Assembly (NCBI GenBank): GCA_039105265.1
Contig: JAPFFF010000003.1
Location: forward strand, 7,440,001 to 7,504,000
Length of the DNA: 64,000 nt
From: Tritrichomonas musculus
Taxonomy: Eukaryota; Parabasalia; Tritrichomonadida; Tritrichomonadidae
Direction: 5' to 3'
A program made the translations under genes and the position numbers. A model generated the notes under the pieces. It searched no databases, was not told where the DNA came from, and saw only the letters and a list, made by a program, of their open reading frames with translations. This document shows positions 20,534 to 31,600 of the stretch, one piece after another (the stretch's first letter is position 1; every line of letters starts with the position of its first letter).

Positions 20534-20920
20534 CTAAATATTAATTACATTTTTATATTCTTTTTTGTTCCATATTCTCAAAATGAAAGCAATGATTTTG
20601 AATTGAAAATTCCTCTTTGAAGGAAAGAATTTTCTCAAAAATCCACCAAACCGTCAAATGGAGGTATTCTTAAATTGAACCAATTTTTTATTAGTTCAAA
20701 TAATATACAAATTAATAGATTTTTTACAGGAAATAAACCAATATGTATAAGTTTTATATTGTTTCAATATCAAGACAATTATGCAATAAATATTGACTCA
20801 CTTCATTGATCTTAATAATAAATTTATAAAAGCAGCTCTTCATTGAGCTAAATTATTTAAAATAATAAATATATTTGAAAAAGAATTCATTGAAATGCAC
20901 GGTATTTAATGAATTATTTA
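20534..20920. other. Intergenic, nothing recognised
   Basis: AT-rich spacer between convergent genes (M1 peptidase and the split BspA gene). I see no RNA gene or repeat in it. Confidence 0.5.
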
Positions 20921-21766
20921 CTATTTAAAATTTATTAACTTTGACATTCTGATGCAATTGCATCCAAGAGAAGTTATTTCCAAAGAAGCAGGAACTGTAA
21001 TATATTTTAAAGAACTGCAACCTAAAAAAACACTTTTCCCAATAGATACCACAGAAGAAGGGATTGACATGCTTGTCAATGAAGAGCATTCTAGAAATGC
21101 GCAATACCCAATTTTAGTAACAGAAGAAGGAATTTGAATACATTTCAATGATGAACAATTAGCGAAAGCATTTTTTCCAATAGATATAACAGATAAAGGT
21201 ATTGTTATCTTCACCAATGATGTGCATTCCTCAAAAACACTGTCATTAATTGACGTTATTGAAGAAGGAATCACTATCTCTGTTAACATCTTGCATTTAT
21301 AAAAGGCACTTCTTCCAATTTCTTTTACAGAAGAAGGAATTAATATTTGATTTATTTTTTCACATCTATTAAATGCATAATCTCCAATTTTAACTATTGA
21401 TGAAGGGATTGAAATTTCAGTCAATGACATGCATCCATCAAAAGTGCCATTATCAATTTCAGTTACAGAAGAAGGAATATTTATTGCTTTTAATGATGAA
21501 CAACCTTCGAAAGCAAATTGTCCAATTTTTGTCACAGAAGATGAAATTGATACTTGTTCCAATGAAGTACATTCACTGAATGCGCAAGCATCGATTGACG
21601 TTATATTTGAAGGTATTGTTACCTGTGTCAATAATGTGCATTTTTTGAAACACATTGGACCAATTTTAATTTCTTTTTGTGATAATAAAAAAGTAAGAAT
21701 TTCATAGTGATTATTTAGAGCAGCAAGATAAATGGCAGTTACATACAAAAAGTTTAAAAAATTTTT
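20921..21766 (-). pseudogene. BspA-like LRR_5 half of a second split gene
   Basis: Open from 21766 with no ATG near the start (nominal TTG at 21748). It begins with an ankyrin-like helix pair (TAIYLAALNNHYEILTFLLSQ) and continues with about ten 23-residue LRR_5 units (CSSLKAINIPSSVTEIDNGTF type) before a non-repeat tail, ITSLGCNCIRMSKLINFK. Only about 50 bases separate it from the stop of the DUF3447 ORF at 21816-23189 on the same strand but in another frame, so the two are halves of one ancestral gene. It is shorter than the homologous LRR region at 4037-6238. Confidence 0.75.
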
Positions 21767-21815
21767 TCATTTCAAATTTCAAATGTGAAATTCCATGAAA
21801 ATAAAAATATGAATT

Positions 21816-23189
21816 TCATGATAATTTGTATAAAATAACATTTATTTCTATTTCACTATTTAAATCTATATTCATTTCATTTACAAAAAGCTTTACAAGA
21901 TTGAAATAGTTATATTTGCATAAGTAAAAAAAGATGAAATGATTACTCATTTCTTCAGGCCAAAGTCCAAAATTATAATAACGAAAACAATAAGCAAGAA
22001 AATTGTGATCAAAGTTATTTTGAAGATCATTAATTTTGCTTTTATAATCCATTAAATTCTCATATATATATTGCGCTATGTCATTATGATGACATTTAAT
22101 TGATTCTTCAAGACAATTATCATAATTATTTTCAGGTGGTTGGACGTGATTTTCTTCAAGAAAATGAATAAGTTCTGCATTATTAGAATGAATTGCATAC
22201 ATCCACAATGATGGCTTCAATATAACTTTATTAAATTGTAAATATCGTATAATTTGAATTGATCCAAAAAATGCTGCATACTCAATTAACGATGGATCAT
22301 TTTTAACTAAAAATGAATTTGTTTCAAAAATTGAATGTGGAACTTGACTATTAATTGAATAATTTGTTCGAGTTACATATGATACAAATTCTTCAATCGA
22401 ATCTTGACGGATTAATTCGCATATATAAGAACCATTTTCTCCAATTTTTCGCTTTTCTTTAAACTCATCAATTGTGAATTGTCCAATTTTTAGATTAAGT
22501 TTTTTTTCTATTTGTCGCATTTGCCATGCGTTCAAGTAACCTTTGATTTCTGGATAAAAAAAGTACAAAAAATCTTTATTTTTTGTTTGTCGTTTTTTAG
22601 GTTCCCTTTCATCATTTTTTTCTTCTAATGTTATATAAAACTCATCCTCATCTTCATAATCATCTTCTTCTTCATTATCATCATGTTCAAATTCTCTTTC
22701 TATCCAATTATAATCACCAGAATATATTGACTCTAAAATGTCTGATCCTTGTTCATCGGAATAATCATCAAAAATAAAATCTTTGCCATTTTCGTTTTGA
22801 TTTTCATTTTCTTTATAAATTTTGTCTAAAATTTCTTTAAAAATTGATTCATCTATCGTTATTATGTCGCTTTCCAAAAGAAAAAGAATAATTCGTTTGT
22901 TTCCTTTAAAAATATTGAAGAGCTCGTGATTTGAAAAGGTTTGTTTCATGAATTCTTTTAATTCTGCTAAAATTTGTTCTATTTTTCGGAAAAATTGTGA
23001 ATCAGCATGATAGTATTTGGCAATTTCCCCTATTAAATGAAGAAATAATCTAAATTCTTCAACATCTGCCTGAATATTTATAATTTGATATAAATTTGAA
23101 AAATTGTCTTGATCAGACGTAGAACTAATAAAGATCTGAAGTTTCTCATACATTTGTTTCTTCTCATTAACATAATTCTTAATATACAT
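21816..23189 (-). pseudogene. DUF3447 N-terminal half of a second split gene
   Basis: 457 residues from ATG, ending with TGA. Same architecture as 6389-7474: helical N-terminus, IGENGSYICELIRQDSIEEF block, ankyrin-like units (SLIEYAAFFGSIQIIRYL; AIHSNNAELIHFLEENHV; ESIKCHHNDIAQYI). It differs by an acidic insertion at about residues 130-190 (Asp/Glu-rich, DDNEEEDDYEDEDEF), absent from the paralogues. The upstream boundary is an inverted-repeat element that begins ten bases before the ATG, so its promoter may have been replaced or disrupted. The LRR half is at 20921-21766. Confidence 0.8.
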
Positions 23190-23198
23190 ATATAACGT

Positions 23199-23483
23199 GC
23201 TTTCAATAGATCCAGATTAAGGCCAATATCAGTATAAATTAGCCTAATGATAATCGTTTTTTCAAACAATTTAAGGACAAATATAATCAGAAAATATTTC
23301 AAAAGAAAATGTAATCTTTGCCAATATCTTAAAAAAGAAAGAAATTGAGTAATCAATAATAAATAAATTCATGATTAATATAAAAATTAACTTATAAATT
23401 ATCATTAATTTTATTATAAATAAACTATTTTATAGGAAAACAAAATAAAGTTAAACTTTAGTGCACTGGATCTATTGAAAAGC
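23199..23483. repeat. Inverted-repeat element (MITE candidate), 285 bp
   Basis: Left end GCTTTCAATAGATCCAG (23199-23215) is mirrored at the right end CTGGATCTATTGAAAAGC (23466-23483) with one extra base. No coding content. It starts ten bases upstream of the DUF3447 gene's ATG. Confidence 0.6.
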
Positions 23484-23635
23484 TATGGATAATATGAAAT
23501 CATGTTACAAAAGTAAAATATATGGGATGCAACGATAAAAAAGTGACACTATATTTACGCCCTAATAAAAATTATTAAAAACAGGAAATATAAATTAAGA
23601 GAACTTTAATAAATCGAATGATACCTCTTTGATAA

Positions 23636-24564
23636 GAAAATGTCTATCAGAAGTCGAGATATCACTTACAAAATTTGTGAAAGTCTGTTTGATTTATAAT
23701 ATTTGTTTTTTCTAATAAAAACAATTTTAAATATGCTGTTTATCATATAAAATATATCATAAATATAAACGCTATCTTCTTAATGAATATAAACTGTCAG
23801 AAGTCGAGATATCGCATGCAAAATTTGTGAAGGTCTGTTTGATTTTAAAAAACTTTCATCTTGTAAGTTTTAAAATAAAACCTAATGCTTATTATTTTGC
23901 TAAAAAATCATATTTTTCAAATATTATTAAGAAAAAATGTGAGATTGATTCAAATAGAATTTTAGTCCTATTGAAACCATTGTTTTTGCTTATCAATTTT
24001 TGAATAAAATATTATAGATATTGAAAAATATTGATAGTTTATTATTGAAATTTTTTTTCTACACAAATACATTTATATTTGAATATTTAAGACGAATATG
24101 ATTATTTTACCCAATATTAATAAAATATATTTAACATATTCATAAAATTTAGTTAATATATTGACATAATTTTCAAAACTGTTTCGAAAAAATCCTTTTT
24201 TTATAAACATATTTTTTATATATTCAAAATGATTTTATTAAAAGTATTTGTACATCTTAATATTTTACTAATATATCCAAAATTAAAATGCAATTTTATT
24301 TCATATTTCATATTAATATTATTTTATTATTATAAATAAACCTAATTTATAACATTCTTCAAAATTTTATATCAAATTATCTATACATCAAGATGATATA
24401 TAAATTACTCTATTTATTGCGTTTGTAAAATCAATATTAGCATTTTGGAATATATTAATGTCATTACGGTAGTATAAAATATAATCAAAAAGAATTTTAC
24501 AAAATGCTCGAACAGAGTCTCAGAAAAAATGAAAGTGATATCTCGACTTCTGACAGATATTTTC
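23636..24564. repeat. Inverted-repeat element, about 0.93 kb
   Basis: Left arm GAAAATGTCTATCAGAAGTC continuing GAGATATCAC (23636-23664) mirrors the right arm ending CTTCTGACAGATATTTTC (24535-24564); weaker pairing extends about 35 bp further inward. A third copy of the arm, in the left orientation (CAGAAGTCGAGATATCGC), lies inside at 23797-23814 followed by the same AAATTTGTGAAGGTCTGTTT. No ORF; non-autonomous DNA transposon likely. Confidence 0.75.
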
Positions 24565-24929
24565 CAAAACCAGCCCATAATTCATTTTTATTTATAAGTC
24601 CATATTTAATTTATCATATTTTTTAAAAAATAGTATAGTAACAAAAAAATTTGAATGAATTTTCAGAAAGTTTCCTATCGTTGTATCCCCTATAGTAAAA
24701 TACAGTTTTATCAAAACACTCAAAAAGTTGCAAAACAGAATATAAAGATAAATAAATAAATTTCTTTCTCGATTGGAAGTTAACAGTAGAGGCAGTCTCT
24801 ATACAGGTCATTTTTTTGTAATTAAGCTAAGTAAATATTGACCTAAACAACCAAAGGCTATTCCAATATATTTCTATTATTTATGTTCAAATGACTTTTG
24901 AATTTGTCAGACCATTTTTTTTTTTCTCA

Positions 24930-24939
24930 CAAAAAGTGG
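24930..24939 (+). promoter_or_regulatory. Candidate promoter motif upstream of DHHC-family gene
   Basis: CAAAAAGTGG within TCACAAAAAGTGGC, 30 bases before the ATG at 24970, in the same orientation as the gene. The otherwise gene-free stretch 24565-24929 shows nothing else. Confidence 0.35.
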
Positions 24940-24969
24940 CAATTAAATAACATATAAAAATTGGATTTA

Positions 24970-26031
24970 ATGGAACATATTCCCGAAAATACCCGGATTT
25001 CACAAGTTCAGAATATCGAAAATGTATCAAATATTAGTGATAGCAGTAAAGAACAGGAAGGTATACTAAATAATTTTGATGATATTCCTCCTTCATCATC
25101 ATGGCATTATATTTTTACGAAATACCTGCCGATATGGAAATTAAATGAAAAACCATACATTATCATCAATTTTACGATTGAAAGATTATCTCCATACTAT
25201 TTTACACATCTACTCCTATTATTTTACTATTTTTATTATATCAAAAAATTATCAAAAATACTATCATCCAATGAAAATAATGAAAATCATCCCACATATT
25301 TTTACAGTCTTACATTTTTCTTCATAATGACAAATTTATCATATTTAGTAACTCATTTTACAAATCCAGGTATTCTTCCATTTAATTGGTCAACTACCAA
25401 GCAACGCCTTTATACCAAGGATGAACTTCGAAGTGGCTTTGCCGCCAATTTTGAACAAAAAAAATGGGGAAAATTACACGATTGGCCTTCAAGGTCATTT
25501 TTTTCAGGTCAATATGGAGTTATCGTTCTTAGAGCCGATCATTACTGCACTTATATCAATCATTGGATTGGACTTCGTAATATGAAATTTTTTTATCAGT
25601 CACTTTTATATGGAAATTGTTTTATAATTGAATATCTTATCGTTGTATATAAAGTATTCAAAAAGTCAGGCTTTGAAAAATCTTTTTCTACAATTTTTTT
25701 GATAATTTTAGTTTTGGCTCTTGGCTACTTTGGATATTGGCATTTTGTCAGTATATATACTTGCTCATTGCGAATTAAAGGAAATTTCACATATATTGAG
25801 CAGCTGATGAAGTTTGATAAATCATTCTATAATAAAGGAATTTTATTGAATCTTGAAGAAGTATTTGGTTCGATATATTTATTGCCGTTGTGGTTCTTTC
25901 CAATACCGATTCCACTTCCAAAAGACGGATTTAATTATCAAAATAGACCAGACGATATTTGCATCGCTTCAAATAGAATTAAAGGTGATATAAATTTACA
26001 ATACCAATTGGTAAACTTTGTTTATAAATAA
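24970..26031 (+). CDS. DHHC-family protein acyltransferase, DHYC variant
   Basis: 353 residues from ATG 24970 (the frame is open from a TTG three codons earlier). Hydrophobic segments at about residues 75-92, 112-125, 220-238 and 240-260 give the four-helix topology of palmitoyltransferases. The conserved block reads VLRADHYCTYINHWIGLRN (Asp190-His191-Tyr192-Cys193) followed by NMKFFYQSL, matching DHHCPWxNxCxGxxNxxxF. DHYC is known to work in yeast Akr1-type enzymes. The cysteine-rich zinc region before it is lost: WPSRSFFSGQYGVIV stands where PxRSHHCxxCxxCV is expected. The enzyme may therefore be structurally altered or inactive. It probably sits in an internal membrane. Confidence 0.75.
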   Translation: MEHIPENTRISQVQNIENVSNISDSSKEQEGILNNFDDIPPSSSWHYIFTKYLPIWKLNEKPYIIINFTIERLSPYYFTHLLLLFYYFYYIKKLSKILSSNENNENHPTYFYSLTFFFIMTNLSYLVTHFTNPGILPFNWSTTKQRLYTKDELRSGFAANFEQKKWGKLHDWPSRSFFSGQYGVIVLRADHYCTYINHWIGLRNMKFFYQSLLYGNCFIIEYLIVVYKVFKKSGFEKSFSTIFLIILVLALGYFGYWHFVSIYTCSLRIKGNFTYIEQLMKFDKSFYNKGILLNLEEVFGSIYLLPLWFFPIPIPLPKDGFNYQNRPDDICIASNRIKGDINLQYQLVNFVYK

Positions 26032-26863
26032 TTTTGCCATATTAGTTACATATTTTGGAATGCCTAGATGACTTGGTGATCATCACATCATTCAAAAAGG
26101 CGATCTTTTATATAACTGGCTTTCAAATCATTCTATTCCATATTTATTTAATAATTTTTATTATTATTATTATTAAATATCATCAAGAAACTATTATCTA
26201 TCTATGAAGTTTTCATTTTGTTTTATTGTTAATTTAAGCTCGATATCAAAATTTGCGTTAATTAAGAAATCCATAAATAATTGAATGAAATTGCTTTTAT
26301 TATGAATCAATTATCCCTTTCTGCCGAATGCCGTAATTGAAGATTTTTTTATGTAAAATATTCAAAAAGTTGCACTTTTGCCTTGTGCCGTAGAAGTTTT
26401 GTAAAATAAACTATTCAATGAACGACCAACTAGCCGTATTTTACAAAAACGCCTAAGGGCTATGAATCAATGATGATTTTTTTTTTTTTTTTTTTCATCT
26501 TCTTTAATAGAAAGAAATACACAGATTACCATTTTTCTTGGTCATTATATGTTTATTTATGTTGTTAATCAAATGATTAATATAATAATGTATTTCATTT
26601 TTTGTTTTAATTTTCCTATATTCAAAACGAAATTCTAAATTTTGTAAATTTAAACAATTGTGTGCTCAGATTATTATCACTGACTCTAGTAAATAAAAAA
26701 AAATATCAAATGATATAAAAAGTTATAATATAATTGGCGTTGTCTTAGTGAAAAACTATCTATTGAAATATTTGATTTATTGAAATGAACTTTTTATATG
26801 AGCTTATTGAAAAAGTTGTTTTAAAAATTTTAAATTTTTTTCCACACCGGCTTAAGTTTTTTT
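26032..26863. other. Intergenic with a short inverted repeat
   Basis: GTTTTGTAAAATA at about 26395 and TATTTTACAAAAAC at about 26438 can pair as a hairpin of 13 bp with a 30-base loop. A GAAAAAGTTG motif at 26809-26818 lies 46 bases before the next ATG. No gene is seen. Confidence 0.45.
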
Positions 26864-28258
26864 ATGTATCATAATAAACAGTCATTAGAAGAAGTTCAAG
26901 AGGTTTTGGAGAACAAACTTCTTTTTCGTTTAAACGAAGAAGATAAAGTAGCCAAAATTATTGGAAATTACTCAACGCAAAGTGATGTTTTCATTCCACG
27001 TTCTATTATCCACAAAGGATGTGAATACATTGTTACCTGCATTGCAGAGGATTCATTCAAAAACTCCAATAACTTTTCTGTTCAATTTGCTCCCGACTCA
27101 GAACTTCGAACAATTGAAAAAAATGCTTTCACCAACTCAACAATTGAAAGGATTTCACTTCCCTCCAGTGTTTCTGAACTCAAAGATGGATGGTGTGCTG
27201 GAGCATTGAACTTAACAAAAGTTTCAATCATGCCGAACAATCAACATTACACGAATTTTGATGATAAATTCATAGTTGAAAAAAACGACAAAAATGATGC
27301 TCTTATCTTTGCACGTCGGGACATCAAAGAACCAACCATTCCACCAAATATTAGTTCAATTGGTTCTTGGGCATTTGCTTATTCATCAGTTTCATGCATT
27401 GTCATTCCATCGAATATTACACAAATATGCGATAATGCATTTGCATTCTGCAAAAATCTTCGAAAAATCGAAATTCCACGTGATTCGCAACTGACAATTA
27501 TTGGAAAATATGCCTTTCAGTATTCAAAAATTGAGAGCATATTCATTCCACTTCGCATCACCAAATTTTGTGAAGGTGTTTTTTATCATTGCAACCAGCT
27601 CAATCATGTTGACTTTCCAACTGATTCCGAACTTCAAATAATTGAGAAAGACGCATTCAATCAGTCTTCAATTGAGAATATCACAATTCCATCAAAAGTG
27701 AGTGAACTTAAAGACGGTTGGTGCAAAGGAGCTGATTATTTGAAAAAAGTGACAGTATCGTCAGATAATGAGTATTTTAACAACTTTGATGAAAAAATTA
27801 TTGTTGGAAAAAGTGACATTAATAATGACAAATTTGATGGAATTGTTTTTGCAAATAGAAATATACAAACCGTTTCAATTCCACCTTATATAAAAAAAAT
27901 CCATTCATATGCATTTGCATACTCATCAATTGAAACGATATCGATTCCTTCTCAAGTCACACATATTGGCGAAGGAGCATTTGATTGGTGCTACAATCTT
28001 CAAAGAATTGCAATTCCACCAGAATCTGAACTAAAAGTGATTGAATCAAAAGCTTTTCATTATTCTCTAATTGAGAGTTTTTACATTCCATCACATGTAA
28101 CACAAATTAGTGAGGATGCATTTTTATCATGCAATAATCTTTTGATTGTTGAAATTGATGAATTCATTGAAATTGGAAAGATTAACAAAAACATTTTCAC
28201 TTTTTGCATAAATGCTATTATTATGGTCCCATTTAGATTAAAAAATGATTTATTTTAA
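26864..28258 (+). CDS. BspA-like protein, charged-residue LRR variant
   Basis: 464 residues from ATG. The LRR_5-type units alternate between short forms (SxIExIxIPSSV) and a longer form carrying DSELxxIEKxAF. Two long blocks repeat within the protein: VSELKDGWCxGAxxLxKV...NNFDEKxIV...IFARRDI...IPPxISSIGSWAFAYSSV occurs at about residues 104-190 and again at 280-375, showing an internal duplication. No signal peptide or membrane helix. This subtype differs from the simple CSSLTQITIPSS repeats elsewhere in the window; the pseudogene at 35232-35705 belongs to the same subtype. Function unknown, probably protein binding. Confidence 0.8.
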   Translation: MYHNKQSLEEVQEVLENKLLFRLNEEDKVAKIIGNYSTQSDVFIPRSIIHKGCEYIVTCIAEDSFKNSNNFSVQFAPDSELRTIEKNAFTNSTIERISLPSSVSELKDGWCAGALNLTKVSIMPNNQHYTNFDDKFIVEKNDKNDALIFARRDIKEPTIPPNISSIGSWAFAYSSVSCIVIPSNITQICDNAFAFCKNLRKIEIPRDSQLTIIGKYAFQYSKIESIFIPLRITKFCEGVFYHCNQLNHVDFPTDSELQIIEKDAFNQSSIENITIPSKVSELKDGWCKGADYLKKVTVSSDNEYFNNFDEKIIVGKSDINNDKFDGIVFANRNIQTVSIPPYIKKIHSYAFAYSSIETISIPSQVTHIGEGAFDWCYNLQRIAIPPESELKVIESKAFHYSLIESFYIPSHVTQISEDAFLSCNNLLIVEIDEFIEIGKINKNIFTFCINAIIMVPFRLKNDLF

Positions 28259-28641
28259 GTAAAATTGGATTAATAATTACAGTTTTTAAATAAAAAGAGT
28301 ATAGTTAAAAAATGCTTTGAATAATTTAATTCTGTTTTATCTCATTATCTCATTCCATATTTAATGTAATTGCCAAAATGTTATATAATTTGAAATATAA
28401 ATGAAATGATATATAATAATAATTATTATCCATAAAATGGAAATAAATTCTTATGTATTTCTTTTAATTTATAATGTTAACTTTGTTTATTGCTTTTGGA
28501 TGCCAATCTCTTTATTTGAATTCATAATATGGTTAAAAATTTTAAATTTTCTGTCACTCAATTAAGTGACATTAATTTTTTCTTCTCAAATTTTATTTAA
28601 TTGAAAATTGAATTATATTCAATTTTAATTCAATTACTAAT
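28259..28641. other. Intergenic, nothing recognised
   Basis: AT-rich spacer between two plus-strand genes. ATTCAATTACTAAT just before the kinase ATG resembles the trichomonad initiator (TCAYTWY), a likely start site with a very short leader. Confidence 0.4.
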
Positions 28642-31600
28642 ATGGAATACGTTCCACGAATTAACATAAAAGATTATGATTTTATCAAAACCATTGGATC
28701 TGGCAATTTTGGAACAGTAAGTCTTGTAAGAAATATTAAAGATAATCTTGAATATGCTGCGAAAGAAGAATGCAATTCAGAATTTGATAATGAAGTAGAA
28801 ATTGATGGCAATATCGAACGTTCTTCAAGACGGAATACAATAATGAAAGAATTAAAAACATATACAAAAATTAAAAATGCCGCCATTTTAAATTGCATCG
28901 GCTACAGTCCTTACAACTTGTCAAATCTCCCCAATTACACCCTAATTATGGAATACATGCCCAATAAATCCCTCGATAAACTTTTACAAAATGCATATAA
29001 TTCATGTGCACCTATCACTTACACAAACACTGCCAAATACATCATATTGATTGGCACTGCGCTTGGAATGAAGTATCTCCATAATAAAGGAATAATTCAT
29101 AGAGATCTCAAGCCAGGAAACATCCTTCTTGATGAACATTTGTATCCAAAAATTTGCGATTTCGGGTGCTCCAAAGTTTCTGACAAAGAATTGACTCACA
29201 TCATGATGAAAACTGAAATTGGCACCCCAATGTACATGGCCCCTGAAATATACACAAATGACAGCTACTATAATTACAAAGTTGACGTTTATGCATTTTC
29301 ATATGTTGCCTATGAAATCATCACAGGTGAAAAACCGTTCAAAGACATCACATCAGTCTTTCAATTCATGGGCAGAATCATTGAAGGCGAGAGACCAGAT
29401 ACAACAAAGATTGGTGATGCTGAAATATGTAAATTTCTTGAAAAATGTTGGTCGCCAGATCAGTCAAAAAGGCCATCTTTCCTGCAGATTGTTGAGGAAT
29501 TGATGCAAGAAAGATTCAGGAATTATTTCAATGTTGTTGAAGACGATGATGATGTAAATGAATATCTTGACATGTTCGATGATGAACTGAAAAGTCCATT
29601 GTCAAAAGATGCATTGAATGTCAAGAAAGACGCTGACAACGGCAATGTTGAATCAATGTTTTTATATGGTATGATGCTGTGCAAAGGAATCGGTGCCCCA
29701 ATCAATAAGAAAGAAGGCATCAAGTACTACAAGATGGCAATTGAAAAAGGCCACCAAGGAGCAATGCTGAATTACGCAATCATGCTTCATGATGGAGATG
29801 GAATTCCAGTTGACAAAAAGGAATCTGCAAAAATTTTAAGAATGGCAACCGATATCCCTCAAGCAGTTTATAACTTGTCATACCAGCTAATAAATGGAGA
29901 TGGAATTCCTGCCGATAAAAAAGAAGGGATACGATTGTGTGAGAAGGCTGCAGAAATGGGCGATGTTTTAGCAATGAAATATCTTAGCAAAATTTATTCA
30001 AGAGGAGTAAATGTTCCTGCCAATCTTGAAACATCAGCTCATTATTGCAAAATGGCTGCTGAGAATGGAGATGTTGATTCTATGTTCATTTATGGTGAAA
30101 TGTTATCCGAAAATATTGTTCCATCTAGTTCAAAAATTGAAGGTGTCTTATACTTGAGATTAGCAGCTGATATGGGCTCCGTCAATGCAATGACTAATTA
30201 CGGAATAATGTTGATTGATGGTGAAGGAATTCCAGTGAACATTAATGAAGGAATGAAGTACTTAAAAATGGCTTCAGAAAAAAACTTTCCTAATGCATTT
30301 TTCGCAATGTTTATAGCAATTTTTAAATTTAACGGATATCCTCTTGATAACGAAACATTTGTAGATTCCGTAAATAAATATTTAGAGGACCCAAAAGAGT
30401 TGAATAATGACATGAAAAATGCAATCGCATATCTTAAAAAGGCTGCGGATTTGGATTATCTTGAAGCAATATATTATTATGGATTTATGCGATATATTGG
30501 ATTTGCAATGGAATGCAACAAAGAAGAAGGCATCGAATACATTATCAAATCCTATGAAAAAGGTAAAAAGGAGGCTTTTCAAATGGTGGTAGCCTTTTTG
30601 TTACACCAAAATGGTGATGAAAATGGAGAAGAAGTTCTTTTATTTTTAAAAATGAGTGTAGATAGAGGTGATGTACATGCAATGCTTTATTGTTCATATT
30701 TGCTACTTCAAGAAGACATTTTAGGTACAAATAATTTGAAAGAAATAAAAGAATTCTCTTCATTCAATATAGAGAATCTTTCATTTGGAAAAAAAATCAA
30801 ACAAAACGAGGAAGAAGGCTTAAAATATTTAAAAATGGCTGCCGATCATGGCGATATCTTTGCGATGCGCCAATATTCAACCATTATGATTGACAAGAAA
30901 AATCAAATAGAAGGTCTCAAATACTTAAAAATGGCTGCAGATCAAGGTGACATTGAATCGATGAAAGTTTATGGTGGAATGCTAATTGATGATGATAGTG
31001 TTGAAAAGAATGAAGTTGAAGGAGCAAAATACATTAAAAAGGCGGCTGATAGAGGTGATTATACCGCTATTGGTAAGTATGGAGAACTTTTGTATCATGG
31101 GAAAGGTGTCACTGCTAATAAGAAAGGAGCATCCAAGTTATATAAAATTGCAGCAGATGGTGGAATTGATTTTTGTATGTACTCATATGCAAGAATGCTT
31201 CGTCATGGAGATGGAATACCTCAAAATATCAAAGAATCAATCAAATATTACAAAATGGCAATTGATAAAGGACATTCTATTTCAATGATAAACTATGCAC
31301 ACATGCTATTTAGCGGAGAAGGAATTACTGTTGATAGAGTCGAAGCAGCAAAATACTATAAAATGTCAGCAGATCATGGATATACTAATGCAATGATTAA
31401 TTTAGGAAGAATGATGTTTTATGGTGAAGGAATACCAAAAAACAAAAAAGAAGGATTACGTTACTTTAAAATGGGTGCTGATTTAGGAAACCAACAATCA
31501 ATGTTTTTATATGGTAAGATATTGTATGAAGGACATGAAATACAAGGCAATGTTAAAGAAGGATATGAATACATTAAAAAAGCTGCTGATAACGGATACC

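Noticed and set aside
26395-26451. Inverted repeat as a small RNA
   Set aside because: The stem is AT-only in its core, no terminator or promoter box adjoins it, and similar pairings are common in this DNA.
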